64,000 nt of DNA from Roseiarcus sp963805295 (GCA_963805295.1 CAWDTW010000081.1:124001-188000); one strand, 5' to 3'; shown: positions 20,775-31,638, counted from the stretch's first letter. The notes: generated by a model not told the origin, from the letters alone. Program-made: numbers and translations.

Positions 20775-23738
20775 TCAGGCCGGCGCGGCGCCCATCAGTT
20801 TGCGCGCGGCGGCCGCGCTCATCGGCTGGCCGAAGCCCGTCCCTTGGGCGAACTGGCAACCGATCTGGGCGAGTTCGACCGCATCGGACTCCGTCTCCGC
20901 GCCTTCGGAAATGACGTCCATCCCGATTTCCTGGGCCATGGAGACGATCGAGCGCAGGATCGGCGAGCGCTGGCCGACGGCGTTGGGCCTCACCAGCGAG
21001 GCGTCGATCCGCACCGCATCGAACCGGAATTGTGGGAGATGGCCGAGCGAGGTGTAGCCGGCGCCGAACCGGTCGAGCATGAGGGCCGCGCCGATTTCCC
21101 GCACGCGGCGCAATAGCACGGCCGCGTATTCCGGGTTTTCCATCACCAGGCTTTCGGCGATCGCGATCTTGAGCGATCCGCGCTGCGCGAAGTGCCGGCT
21201 CAGCGCGGCGCGCACGTCCGTCAGCAGATCGTGGCTCAGCACCTGGCGCGAAGACGCGGCGACGGTGGCGAAGATCGGCGGGCTCACCTCGAGCGCCTTC
21301 TGCCACGCGGCAAGCTCGCGCGCCGTCGTCTCGAGCGCGTAGGCGCCGATGTCGACGATCAAGCCGGTCGATTCGGCGATGGAAACGAACTCGTCCTCCT
21401 CGAGAACGCCGTGTCTGTAATGACGCCAGCGCGTGAGCGCCTGAAATCCGGCGACGGTGCGGTCCTCCAGCCTGACGATCGGGCGGAACAGCACCATGAT
21501 CTCGCCGCGCTCGAGCGCGCGGCGCATGTCGTTTTCGAGCGTCTGCCGGTCCGAACGCTGCGAGCGCATGATTCGGGCGAACAGTGCGACCCGGTCGCCG
21601 CCGCCCTTTTTCGCGTTGGCGAGCGCGAGCTGGGCGTCGGCGAGTAGTTCCCCGCCTTTGACATGCAGTTTCGGGTCGTAGACCGCCGCCCCGATCGAGA
21701 CGGTCAGCGCGATCTCGCGTTCGCCGAAGCTGATCGGCGCGGCGATCGCGCCGCGCAGAGCGTCGAGCTTGGCCATGACGTCGCCCGCGGAAAGTCCGGC
21801 CAGGATGATGACGCCGAACTGGTCCCCCGACAGCCGCGCGAGCGTGTCGCCGGGCTTCAAGTCGCGCGCCAGACGCCGAGCGACGGCCAGCAGCGCGGAG
21901 TCGCCCATCGACAGGCCGTACGAATCGTTGACGGCCTTGAAGCCGTCGATATCGACGATCAGGGCCGCCGGAGCGCTCGCGCCGGGCTTCTGCGCCAGAT
22001 ACAGCGCCGAAGTCAGGCGATCGTAGAAAAGCTCGCGATTGGGAAGGCCGGTCAGATTGTCGTGAACGGCGTCGTGGAGCATTCGCTCCTCGGCCGATTT
22101 AATTTCGGTGACGTCCGCCAGAGAGCCGATCACGCGCACCACCTCGCCGTCGGCGCTGACCACGGGCCGCGCCTTCAGCACGTACCAGAAATAGTGGCCG
22201 TCAGAGCCGCGCAGGCGCAGGTCGTGGTTGATCCTCCCCGAGCGCTGGTGCAGGAGCCCGTCGAGCGCCAGGGTGTAACGGTCGCGATCGAGCGGGTGGA
22301 GGACGTCGAGCCAGCCGGCGGCCGGCCCCTCGAGCGCGCCGCGCTTCAAGCCGAGCTGGCTTTCGAGCGCTTCGGCGCCGCTGATCTCGTCGTTGACGAC
22401 ATTCCAGTCGAAGATCGCCTCGCCCGAACCGGTCATGGCGAGGGAGCGTCTTGCGGCGTCGACGCCGCTGTCCGCGGCGCCGGAGGCGCCGGAAAAGGCG
22501 AATTGCATCACCGTGAAGCCGATCAGCATCACGACCAACACCAGCCCGCCGACGAGGCCCGGCGCGGCGAGATCGTTGGTCAGATAGCCGAGCGCCGCCG
22601 CTCCCGCCGCCACGACCCAGACCGCCAGCAGATACCAGGTCGGGATCAACATCACCGCGCGGTCGGACCCGCGCGCGGCGAGGCTCAGGATGAGCAGCAG
22701 GCCGACGCCGGCGACGGTCGCGATCGAAATTCGCGCGACGCCGGCGGCCACCGGGGCGTTGAAGACCGAGAGACCGACGACCGCCGCCATCAGCACGAGC
22801 CACGCCAGGGCAAAATGCATGTAGCGCACGTGCCAGCGGCGCAGATTGAGATAGGCGAACAGAAATACGATCAGCGTCGCGGCGATCGTCGCCTCCACGC
22901 CTGCGCGCCAGATCCGCTCGGACGCGTCCTCGAGGCCGAACATTTTTCGCCAGAAGCCGAAATCGATGCAGACGTAGGCGAACACCGCCCAGGCGAGCGC
23001 CGCTGCGGCGGGAAAGATCATCGCTCCCCGCACGACGAACACGATGGTGAGGAAGAGCGCGAGCAGACCGGCGATGCCGATCAGGATGCCCTCGTAGAGC
23101 GTGAGGCTGGTCGACTTGTCCTTGAACGCGTCCGGCTCCCACAAATAGAGCTGGGGGAGCGAGGGCGTGCGCAATTCGGCGACATAGGTCACCGTGGTTC
23201 CCGGGTCGAGGGTCAGGCGGAAGACGTCCGCCTGCGGGTTGTCGTCGCGCTCGGGGGCCAGGCCCTGACTGGCGGTGATCGTGGTGATGCGCGAGGAGCC
23301 GAGATCGGGCCAGACGACGCCCGAGCCGACGAACCGGAAGTGCGGCGCGACGATGAGGCGCGTCAGCTGTTCGTCGGAATCGTTGGTCAGCGCGAAAACG
23401 ATCCATGACGGCTGCGCGCCGGCCTCGAGCGCGCTCACCTCGATTCGCCGCACGATGCCGTCGGCGCCGGGCGCGGTCGAAACCTGGATTCGGTCGCCCT
23501 GGGCGCTGTAACGTTCCACGGCGCGGGTGAGATCGATCGCGTCGGAGTCGGGCGAAACCCTGACCGACTGGATGGCGAGGGCGGGCGGGCAGCCGGCGAA
23601 AACGAGGGCGAGCAGCACGGCGAGGCGGGCGAGGAGGGGCAAGACTAGGCTCGCGCGCGCGGCGCCCTCGGCCGATCGGACGGCGGGACGGGCACAGGAA
23701 GGGGTCGGCTCGGCGGCGCGCAGATCGGTCTGAGACAA
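20775..23738 (-). CDS. 7TM-PAS-GGDEF-EAL signalling protein with degenerate active sites
   Basis: About 987 residues from TTG 23738, which directly follows the upstream stop; ATG 23837 would overlap the GNAT gene by 98 bases and add unlikely residues. Signal or anchor helix at ~33-55, periplasmic domain to ~210, about seven membrane helices at ~215-415, PAS at ~435-550, GGDEF at ~551-712, EAL at ~725-980. The GGDEF site reads RLSGDQFGV (SGDQF), the EAL site reads FQALTRW, and DDFG reads DRFG, so neither cyclase nor phosphodiesterase activity is likely. It may bind c-di-GMP or relay a signal instead. Confidence 0.88.
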   Translation of the reverse strand: MSQTDLRAAEPTPSCARPAVRSAEGAARASLVLPLLARLAVLLALVFAGCPPALAIQSVRVSPDSDAIDLTRAVERYSAQGDRIQVSTAPGADGIVRRIEVSALEAGAQPSWIVFALTNDSDEQLTRLIVAPHFRFVGSGVVWPDLGSSRITTITASQGLAPERDDNPQADVFRLTLDPGTTVTYVAELRTPSLPQLYLWEPDAFKDKSTSLTLYEGILIGIAGLLALFLTIVFVVRGAMIFPAAAALAWAVFAYVCIDFGFWRKMFGLEDASERIWRAGVEATIAATLIVFLFAYLNLRRWHVRYMHFALAWLVLMAAVVGLSVFNAPVAAGVARISIATVAGVGLLLILSLAARGSDRAVMLIPTWYLLAVWVVAAGAAALGYLTNDLAAPGLVGGLVLVVMLIGFTVMQFAFSGASGAADSGVDAARRSLAMTGSGEAIFDWNVVNDEISGAEALESQLGLKRGALEGPAAGWLDVLHPLDRDRYTLALDGLLHQRSGRINHDLRLRGSDGHYFWYVLKARPVVSADGEVVRVIGSLADVTEIKSAEERMLHDAVHDNLTGLPNRELFYDRLTSALYLAQKPGASAPAALIVDIDGFKAVNDSYGLSMGDSALLAVARRLARDLKPGDTLARLSGDQFGVIILAGLSAGDVMAKLDALRGAIAAPISFGEREIALTVSIGAAVYDPKLHVKGGELLADAQLALANAKKGGGDRVALFARIMRSQRSDRQTLENDMRRALERGEIMVLFRPIVRLEDRTVAGFQALTRWRHYRHGVLEEDEFVSIAESTGLIVDIGAYALETTARELAAWQKALEVSPPIFATVAASSRQVLSHDLLTDVRAALSRHFAQRGSLKIAIAESLVMENPEYAAVLLRRVREIGAALMLDRFGAGYTSLGHLPQFRFDAVRIDASLVRPNAVGQRSPILRSIVSMAQEIGMDVISEGAETESDAVELAQIGCQFAQGTGFGQPMSAAAARKLMGAAPA

Positions 23739-23739
23739 A

Positions 23740-24342
23740 TCACGCCGCCGTCCGTCGCGCGGTCGCGTCGCCTTCGAGCAGCGCGAAAAGAACGTGATCG
23801 CGCCAGGCGCCGTCGATCTTGAGATAGCCTCGCGCATATCCCTCGCGCCGGAAGCCGTTGCGCTCCAGAAGGGCGATCGAGGGCGCGTTGTCGGGGATGC
23901 AGGCGGCCTCGACGCGATGCAGCCTCAGTCTTGCGAACGCAAAATCGACGGCGGCGGCGACGGCGCGGGTCATGCGCCCCTTGCCGGCGTGGGAAGCGCC
24001 CATCCAGTAGCCGAGCGTCGCCGTTTGGGAGACGGCGCGCCGCACGCCGCCGAGCGTGATGCCGCCGAGCAGTTGATCCGAGGTCTGATCGAAGATGAGG
24101 AACGCATAAGCCTCGTCGCGCGCCATATCCTCGTCCTGCCGGCGCAGGCGGCGGCGGAAGGCCGCCTGCGTCAGGTCGTCGTCCGGCCAGGTCGGCTCCC
24201 AGGGCTCGAGAAAGGCTCGGCTCGCCGCCCTGAGCCGTGACCAGGACGCATAATCCGCAGGCGTCGCCGGACGCAGATAGAGTCCGTCGCCGCGCACGAA
24301 CGGCTCGGGATTGACGGATCGGGTGAGCCCGAAGAGCGCCAT
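23740..24342 (-). CDS. GNAT N-acetyltransferase, RimJ/RimL type
   Basis: 200 residues from ATG 24342 (AGAGGAG upstream). Fold marks: LYLRPATPADYASWSRLR, ATLGYWMGASHAGKGRMTRAV (acetyl-CoA pyrophosphate loop) and RVEAACIPDNAPSIALLERN. RimJ-like enzymes acetylate protein N-termini; the true substrate is unknown. The upstream M16 gene reads straight into it as the sequence stands, but removing one base from GAACTC (24345-24350) creates a TGATG stop/start overlap. Confidence 0.88.
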   Translation of the reverse strand: MALFGLTRSVNPEPFVRGDGLYLRPATPADYASWSRLRAASRAFLEPWEPTWPDDDLTQAAFRRRLRRQDEDMARDEAYAFLIFDQTSDQLLGGITLGGVRRAVSQTATLGYWMGASHAGKGRMTRAVAAAVDFAFARLRLHRVEAACIPDNAPSIALLERNGFRREGYARGYLKIDGAWRDHVLFALLEGDATARRTAA

Positions 24343-25606
24343 CAGAACTCCTCTCAACGCTTCGGCGACCTTGGCCTGGCCGGGGAGCCTGGCGACAGCG
24401 CCGACCGTCGCGATCGTGGGCGGCGATCTAAGCATGGCCGCGCCGGTTTTGCGAACGTCTTCGACCGATATCGCGTCGACCCGCGCGATCATCTCCTCGA
24501 CGGCGAGCGGTCGCCCATAGATCTGCATCTGGCGCGCGAGCTGCTGGGCGCGCGCGCCGGGCGAACTCGAGGGCCGCGAGAAGCCCGACCTTCATTTGCG
24601 CCTTGGCGCGGCGGATTTCGGCCTCGCCGAGCCCGTGCGCGGCCTCGGCCAGACAATCGATCGAGGCTCTGACCACCTCCGCCGCGTCGCGGTCGGCCGA
24701 GCCGGCGTAAAAGCCGAACAGCCCGGTGTCGGAATAGTCCAAATGAAAAGAGTAGATCGAATAGGCGAGGCCGCGCTTTTCGCGCACCTCCTGAAACAGG
24801 CGGGAAGACATGCCTCCGCCGGCGGCCGCGGCGAAAACCTGCGCGGCGTCGTGGTCCGGGGCGCCGACCGGCCGGCCTTCAAACCCGATGGCCACATGCG
24901 TCTGCTCGAGCCGCTTGCGCAGCTTCGTCTCTCCGCCTCGATAGTCGGCCGGCGTCTGGGGGGGAGCGGAAAGCCGCGGCAGTCCCTCGAGGCGCGACGC
25001 GGCAAGTGAAACGACCTCCTCGTGCTCGACCGCGCCGGCCGCGGCGACCACCATCGCGGCGGCGCTGTAGTGGGTGCGGAGATACTGGTCGATCGCGTCG
25101 CGGTCGAGGGCGCCGACCCCCTCGCGCGTTCCTAGAATCGGCCGTCCGATCGGCTGGTCCGGCCAGGCGCTCGCGGTGAGAAGATCGAACACGAGATCAT
25201 CGGGCGTATCCTCGACCGCGCCGATCTCCTGCACGATGACGTTCTTCTCCCGCTCGAGTTCGGCCGGGTCGAACTGGCTGTCGGTGAGAATGTCGCCGAT
25301 GACGTCGAGCGCCAATCCGACGTCGCTTCCCATGAGCCGCGCGAAATAGCCGGTGCGCTCGACGCCGGTTTCGGCGTTGAGGTCGCCGCCCACGTCCTCG
25401 ATCGCTTCCGCGATGTCGCGGGCGCTTCGCCTGCGCGTGCCCTTGAACGCCATATGTTCGAGCAAGTGAGAAAGCCCGTGTTCGCCGACGCTTTCGTGCC
25501 GCGAGCCGGCGGCGACGAAGACGCCGACCGCCGCCGTCTTCACATGCGGCGTCGGGTCCGTGACGACGGCGAGACCGGAGGAGAGGGTCGTGACCCGAAC
25601 GCTCAC
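24343..25606 (-). CDS. M16 family zinc metallopeptidase, frameshifted
   Basis: About 420 residues, processing-peptidase-like. GTG 25606 overlaps the thrC stop (GTGA). The zinc motif HxxEH is HLLEH in GLSHLLEHMAFKGT, with the downstream Glu region EREKNVIVQEI. C-terminal half: FQEVREKRGLAYSIYSF. The frame breaks at GAACTC (24563-24568); deleting one base gives LESPGARAQQLARQMQIYG and the frame runs on to VAEALR. A second extra base at 24345-24350 removes the stop. Both sites become GACTC when corrected. Confidence 0.88.
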
Positions 25607-27006
25607 GCCAGCGCCCGCGCGGTCTGACGGAGGTAATCGGCGACGGCGTTCGCCTCGTTCGGCAGCTCGACGATCGTCTCGCCGCGATCCATGAGATCGG
25701 CGATGTGCGGCGGCAACGGCGGGCGCACGCCGGTCGCGCGCTCGACGGCGTCGGGGAATTTCGCCGGATGGGCGGTTCCGAGAGCGACGACCGGGGTCGC
25801 CGGGGCGGCGGCGAGCGCGCTTCGGGCCGCGGCGACGCCGACGGCGCTGTGCGGATCGATGACGAGCCCGCTTTCGCGGTGGACGCGCCCCATTTCCGCC
25901 GTGCACGCCGCCTCTTCGACGCGCTCGGCGTCGAAGTCGGCTCGAATGCGCTGCAAGATTGCTGCGGGAATCGCAAACCGCCCCTCGCTGGCGAAATCGG
26001 CCATCAGCGAGCAGATGGTTTCGGCGCGCTGGCCGGAGGCCTCGAAAAGCAGACGCTCGAAGTTCGACGAGACCTGAATGTCCATCGAAGGCGACTGGGT
26101 CGCCTTGACGCCCCGGGGTTCGTAGCGGCCGTTCGCCAGCGCGCGGGCGAGGATGTCGTTCTCGTTGGTCGCGACGATCAGCCGCCCGATCGGCAGGCCC
26201 ATGCGCTTGGCGTAATAGCCGGCCAGGATATCGCCGAAATTCCCGGTCGGAACGGAGAACGAGACAGGCCGGTCAGGGGCGCCCAGAGCCACGGCGGCGA
26301 CGAAGTAATAGACGATCTGTGCGAGGATGCGGGCCCAGTTGATCGAATTCACGCCCGACAGGCTCATCTCGTCGCGGAAAGCCAGATCGCCGAACAAGTC
26401 CTTGACGATGCGCTGGCAGTCGTCGAACGCGCCCTCGATCGCCAGCGCGTGGACATTGGGCTTGCCGACCGTCGTCATCTGGCGCCGCTGCACGTCGGAC
26501 ACGCGCCCCTGCGGATAGAGGATGTAGACGTCGGTGTGCATCTGCCCGCCGAACGCCTCGATCGCCGCCGCGCCCGTGTCGCCCGAGGTCGCCCCCAGAA
26601 TGGTCGCGCGCGCGCCGCGCTTGGCGAGCAAGCGATTCATGGCGCGGCCGAGCCATTGCATGGCGAAATCCTTGAACGCCAGGGTCGGCCCGTGGAAGAG
26701 CTCCAGCGCGAAAAGATTGGGCTCGATCTGCACGAGCGGCGCCGTCGCGGCGTGCCGGAAGCCGGAATAAGCGTCCGCGGTCATGGCCTCGAGTTCGGCC
26801 GCGCCGAAATCACCGGCGATGAACGGCGTCATCACCCGGAGAGCCGCGTCGGCGTACGCGAGGCCGCTGAGCGCCCGGATGGCTTCCGGCCGCTGCTCGG
26901 GTAGCGACAGGGGCGCATAGAGGCCGCCGTCGCGCGCGAGGCCTGCCAGGAGCGCGTCCGCGAAGCCGAGCGCCGGCGCCGCCCCGCGTGTCGAAATGTA
27001 TTGCAC
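25603..27006 (-). CDS. thrC: Threonine synthase
   Basis: 467 residues, PLP enzyme making threonine from O-phosphohomoserine. Starts MQYISTRGAAPALGFADALL; PLP lysine in LAFKDFAMQWLGRAM; phosphate-binding ATSGDTGAAAIEAF; SVPTGNFGDILAGYYAKRMG is the class signature. Full length. It overlaps the M16 peptidase gene downstream (GTGA), the usual thrC-M16-GNAT order of this group. Confidence 0.97.
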   Translation of the reverse strand: MQYISTRGAAPALGFADALLAGLARDGGLYAPLSLPEQRPEAIRALSGLAYADAALRVMTPFIAGDFGAAELEAMTADAYSGFRHAATAPLVQIEPNLFALELFHGPTLAFKDFAMQWLGRAMNRLLAKRGARATILGATSGDTGAAAIEAFGGQMHTDVYILYPQGRVSDVQRRQMTTVGKPNVHALAIEGAFDDCQRIVKDLFGDLAFRDEMSLSGVNSINWARILAQIVYYFVAAVALGAPDRPVSFSVPTGNFGDILAGYYAKRMGLPIGRLIVATNENDILARALANGRYEPRGVKATQSPSMDIQVSSNFERLLFEASGQRAETICSLMADFASEGRFAIPAAILQRIRADFDAERVEEAACTAEMGRVHRESGLVIDPHSAVGVAAARSALAAAPATPVVALGTAHPAKFPDAVERATGVRPPLPPHIADLMDRGETIVELPNEANAVADYLRQTARALA

Positions 27007-27242
27007 GAACAGGAAATCCTTGGCCGATTTGCTCGTCGTCTATCGCGAAAAGCGCGAAAGGAAAATGCCGGCGGACATGGTCTCACGATTGGGGCCAAAC
27101 CAAGACGCCGCGGTGCGACCGCACGGCGCCCGGCGTGAACGGATGTTGCCCTTGAAATATGCGTCGAACTTTTCTTAACTGAGGTCGCAGGGAGCGTTCC
27201 GCCAGGCCGTATCGGCAGATCAGGCAATCGGAGTGTTGGCCT

Positions 27243-28497
27243 ATGGCGATTTCGTTTGCGACGATGTTAGGGAAGCTCGTGCGCAAGGGCGATCTCGAGG
27301 TCGAGACGGTGGACGGCGCGAACTCATAGGCTCGGCGACGGCGTTGGTCCGCGGTTCGGCGTCCGGCTCGCCGATCGCGCGGCGGAGCGGGAGTTGCTGC
27401 TCGACCCGGCGTTGGCGCTCGGCGAGCTCTATATGGATGGCCGCCTGGTCGTCACCCGAGGCTCCCTTTACGACGTTCTGGAGCTTGGAGCCAGCAACCT
27501 CGCGGATGTCCAAGAGCTGCCGTGGGTCAAGGCGCTGGAAAAGGCCCGCGTCGCGTTCCGAAGCCTGCATCAGCGCAACGACCGCAATCGCGCGAAGGGC
27601 AACATCGCTCATCACTACGACCACGACGCACGCCTGTACGACCTGTTCCTCGATTCGGACCGTCAATATTCCTGCGCCTATTTCGAGCGTCCGGGCCAGT
27701 CCCTCGACGACGCGCAGAAAGCGAAGACGCGACATATCGCCGCAAAGCTCCTCTTGAACGACGGCGCGTCCGTGCTCGACATCGGCTGCGGATTCGGCGG
27801 CATGGCGCTCTATCTCGCGGGCGTCGCAGGAGCGCAGGTGACCGGCGTCACGCTGTCCGAGAAGCAATTCGCGGTCGCCTCGGAGCGGTCCCGGCAATGC
27901 GAATTCGCGGATCGGCTCGATTTCCGCCTTCAGGACTATCGCGACGTTCGCGGGACCTTCGATCGCATCGTCTCGGTCGGCATGTTCGAGCACGTGGGCG
28001 CACGCGGTTACGACGAATATTTTCAGACCGTGCGCCGCCAGCTCGAGGGCGACGGCGTGATGCTGCTCCATTCGATCGGACGCAACTCCGCGCCGAGCGC
28101 GACCAATCCATGGATCCGCAGATACATCTTTCCGGGCGGCTACATTCCGAGCCTCTCCGAGGTGCTTCCGGCGATCGAACGGGCGGGCCTCTTTGTCACG
28201 GACGTCGAGATCCTTCGCCTGCACTACGCCGACACGTTGCGCGCCTGGCGCGAGCGCTTCATGGCGAACCGGGGCGAGGCGGCGCGGATCTACGGCGAGC
28301 GGTTTTGCCGCATGTGGGAATTCTATCTGGCCGGGTCGGAGACGTCGTTCCGCGTCGACGGGCACATGGTCTTCCAGATCCAGCTCGCCAAGCGGCAGGA
28401 CGCCGTTCCCCTCACCCGCGACTATATCCTCGAACGCGAGGCGGAGTTGCGCCGCCGCGAGACGGCGCCGCCCGCGCTGCGTCAGGCGGCGGAGTGA
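27243..28497 (+). CDS. cfa: Cyclopropane-fatty-acyl-phospholipid synthase, one frameshift
   Basis: About 417 residues. SAM motif VLDIGCGFGGMALYLA, then SVGMFEHVG and FPGGYIPSLSEVLP as in Cfa/CmaS enzymes that add a methylene bridge to unsaturated membrane lipids. ATG 27243 gives MAISFATMLGKLVRKGDLEV; the frame stops at 27327-27329 and resumes as HRLGDGVGPRFGVRLADRA. Removing one A from GAACTC (27320-27325) joins them as VDGATHRLGDG. The uninterrupted frame alone starts at TTG 27394. A partial paralogue lies at 46.4-46.6 kb. Confidence 0.9.
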
Positions 28498-28536
28498 AAC
28501 GGCCTCAGCGGCGCTGGCGGTCGGCGTCGAAACCCG

Positions 28537-28821
28537 TCAGGCCGCGCGAGCGAAGCGAACCGCGAGGCCCGTGACCGTGACCCGCTGCAGGGCGACGCCG
28601 TCGATGTCGACGCCCTTGACGTCGTCCACCTCGAGCCGTACGTCGACGATGGCGTCCGCGCCGTATTCGGCGGCTTCCCGCTTCAAGGCCTCGATCGCCG
28701 CCTCGCGTTCGCTTTCCGAGCCCGGCGCATCGGCCGCGCGCCAGCGGGTCGTCGCCTTGACGCGTCCGATCACGCTCGTCGCACGCCCGTCGTCGAGACC
28801 GCTTGCGAAGCTGACATGCAT
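28537..28821 (-). CDS. YbjQ/UPF0145-like heavy-metal-binding domain protein
   Basis: 94 residues. IGRVKATTRWRA, an alpha-helical stretch REAAIEALKREAAEYGADAI and VDVRLEVDD followed by VTVTGLAVRF match the C-terminal part of YbjQ-like pentameric proteins. The function is not known; some members are linked to metal stress. Convergent with cfa. Confidence 0.65.
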   Translation of the reverse strand: MHVSFASGLDDGRATSVIGRVKATTRWRAADAPGSESEREAAIEALKREAAEYGADAIVDVRLEVDDVKGVDIDGVALQRVTVTGLAVRFARAA

Positions 28822-28993
28822 TGGGTTCGATCCCTTGCGCTTTCAGACGGCGGACGAATACGCCGAGCGCGTTTCCAGCCGGTTAAGAAACCGTATCAAA
28901 GTTGGTTAAATTCGCCTGAACGGGGTCGGCGCGAGAGCAGAAAGAGCGGCGCCGTCAGCGCCGCTCCCGTTTCGGTGAAAGCGGCTCCCGGCC

Positions 28994-31139
28994 TTATTCG
29001 CTGGCCGCCGCGGGTTCCGCGGCCTGAACCTTGTCGAGGTCCGAGCCGGTCTGCTGATCGACGACGCGCATCGAGAGCTTCACCTTGCCGCGATCGTCGT
29101 AGCCCAGAACCTTGACCTTGACCTTGTCGCCTTCCTTGACGACGTCCGTCGTCTTGGCGACGCGCGTCTTGGCGAGCTGCGAGATATGGACGAGGCCGTC
29201 CTTCGAGCCGAAGAAATTGACGAAGGCGCCGAACTCGACCGTCTTGACCACCGTGCCGTCGTAGATCTGGCCGACCTCCGGCTCCGAGGCGATCGACTTG
29301 ATCCAGTTGACGGCGGCCTTGATCTTGGCGCCGTCGCTGGAGGCGATCTTCACCGTGCCGTCGTCCTCGATGTTGATCTTGGCGCCGGTCTTTTCCACGA
29401 TTTCGCGGATGACCTTGCCGCCCGCGCCGATCACTTCGCGGATCTTGTCGGTCGGGATCTTCATCGTCTCGATGCGCGGGGCGAACTCGCCGAGCTCCGA
29501 ACGGGCGCCGGTGATGGCCTTGCTCATCTCGTTGAGGATGTGCATGCGGCCGTCGCGCGCCTGAGCCAGCGCCACCCTCATGATTTCCTCGGTGATCCCG
29601 GCGATCTTGATGTCCATCTGCAGCGAAGTGACGCCTTCGCTGGTGCCGGCGACCTTGAAGTCCATGTCGCCGAGATGGTCCTCGTCGCCGAGAATGTCGG
29701 AGAGAACCGCAAATCGCGACCCCTCGAGGATGAGCCCCATGGCGATGCCGGCGGTCGGGCGCTTCAGCGGCACGCCGGCGTCCATCAGCGCAAGCGAAGA
29801 GCCGCAGACGGTGGCCATCGAGGACGAACCGTTCGAACTCGGTGATCTCGGAGACGACCCGGATCGTGTAGGGGAATTCCGCCGCGGTCGGCAGCATCGG
29901 ACGGATCGCGCGCCAAGCGAGCTTGCCATGGCCGATTTCGCGCCGGCCCGGCGTACCCATGCGGCCCGTCTCGCCGACCGAGTAGGGCGGGAAGTTGTAA
30001 TGGAGCAGGAAACGCTCCTTGTAGGTGCCGTCGAGCGAGTCGATGTACTGCTCGTCCTCGCCGGTGCCGAGCGTCGCGACGACGAGCGCCTGGGTTTCGC
30101 CGCGGGTGAACAATGACGAGCCGTGGGTGCGCGGCAGGACGCCGACCTCAGCCAGGATCGGGCGGACGGTCATGAGGTCGCGCCCGTCGATGCGGCGCTT
30201 ATGGTCGAGAATGTTCCAGCGCACCACCTTCGCCTGGGCGTTGTGGAACGCTTCGGCGACTTCGGAGGCCGGGAATTTGGCCTCGGCGCCTTCCGGCGCC
30301 AGCGCGCCCATGACCTTCGCCCTGACGGCGTCGACGGCGGCGTAGCGTTCCTGCTTTTGGATGATCGAATAGGCGGCGCGCAGATCCGCCTCGCCGATCT
30401 CGAGGACGGCCTTCTCCACCGCCGCGCGATCGCTCGCGGCCAGTTCGCGCGGCTCCTTGGCGGCCTTTTCGGCGAGGCGGATGATCGCCTGGATGACGGG
30501 CTGGAAACCGGCGTGGCCGGCCATGACCGCCTTCAGCATCGTCTCTTCGGACAGCTCCTGGGCCTCCAATTCGACCATCAGGACCGCGTCCGCCGTGCCG
30601 GCGACGACGAGGTCGAGCGAGGAGTCCTTCATCTCCTCGACCGTCGGGTTGACCCTGACCTCGCCCTTGATGACGCCGACGCGCGCGGCGCCGATCGGAC
30701 CCATGAACGGCACGCCGGAAAGGGTGAGCGCCGCCGAAGAGGCGATCATCGCCAGAATATCCGAATCGGATTCGAGGTCGTAGGAGAACACCGTCGCGAT
30801 GAGCTGGGTCTCGCAGCGGAAGTCGTCGGGAAACAGGGGGCGGATCGGCCGGTCGATGAGGCGCGAAATCAGGGTCTCGCGGTCCGACGGGCGCCCTTCA
30901 CGCTTCAGATAGCCGCCCGGAATGCGGCCTGCGGCGAACGCCTTTTCCTGGTAGTGAACGGTGAGGGGGAAAAAGTCCTGTCCTGACTTGGCCTCCTTCA
31001 GCGCGACGACGGTCGCGAGCACGGTGGTTTCGCCCCATGTGGCGAGCACGGCGCCGTCGGCCTGACGGGCGACGCGGCCGGTTTCCAGCACGAGCCTGCG
31101 CCCGCACCAGTCGATTTCTTCGCGTTGAATGTCAAACAT
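28994..31139 (-). CDS. pnp: Polynucleotide phosphorylase, one frameshift
   Basis: About 714 residues: 3'-5' RNA exonuclease of the degradosome. Two RNase PH domains (FDIQREEIDWCGRRLVLETG; RTHGSSLFTRGETQALVVAT), then KH (IREVIGAGGKVIREIVEKTG) and S1 (GQIYDGTVVKTVEFGAFVNF). The frame breaks at GAACTC (29835-29840); removing one base turns EITEFERFV into EITESNGSSSMATVCG, the conserved sequence. Downstream of rpsO, the normal pairing; the 229-bp gap between them may hold its leader. Confidence 0.96.
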
Positions 31140-31368
31140 CTTTCTTCATCCTGCAAGTTCGAGGATGCGAAAGCCTGCGGCCCATGCCGCCCGCGGTTCG
31201 GGCCCGTCATCGGCAAGACGGCGAGGGGTTGGGCTTTTCAAAGCGCCAGCCCCTGGCGATCCTGCCATGACGCGAGGCTCTCGCATGGGTTCTTGGGCGC
31301 CGGCCAAAGCCGCCGCCCGGTCGTGAGCGCGGAGCGCTTAAGGCAAGCGCCGCCGCGCGGCTTCCGCC

Positions 31369-31638
31369 TCAGCGACGGAGGCCGAGACGCTCGATGAGCG
31401 CCTTGTAGCGCGCTTCGTTCTGCTTCTTGACGTAATCGAGGAGGGTGCGGCGCTGAGAAACCATCTTCAAAAGGCCGCGACGGGAGTGATTGTCCTTCAC
31501 ATGGGTCTTGAAGTGGTTGGTCAGGTTGGCGATCCGCTCGGTGAGGATCGCGACCTGGACCTCGGGCGACCCGGTGTCGCCGACCTTCAAGCCATACTGG
31601 TTGATGAGCGCGGTCTTGCGCTCGGCGGTAATCGACAT
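31369..31638 (-). CDS. rpsO: Ribosomal protein S15
   Basis: 89 residues, full length: MSITAERKTALINQYGLKVG, DTGSPEVQVAILTERI and KDNHSRRGLLKMVSQRR are the conserved S15 blocks that bind the 16S central domain. It lies upstream of pnp on the same strand as in most bacteria. The usual truB upstream is absent; a divergent proX gene is there instead. Confidence 0.98.
   Translation of the reverse strand: MSITAERKTALINQYGLKVGDTGSPEVQVAILTERIANLTNHFKTHVKDNHSRRGLLKMVSQRRTLLDYVKKQNEARYKALIERLGLRR

Noticed and set aside
21663..23408. 581-codon plus-strand frame opposite the GGDEF-EAL gene
   Set aside because: Shadow frame, low-complexity Arg/Gln/Asp text with no start context.
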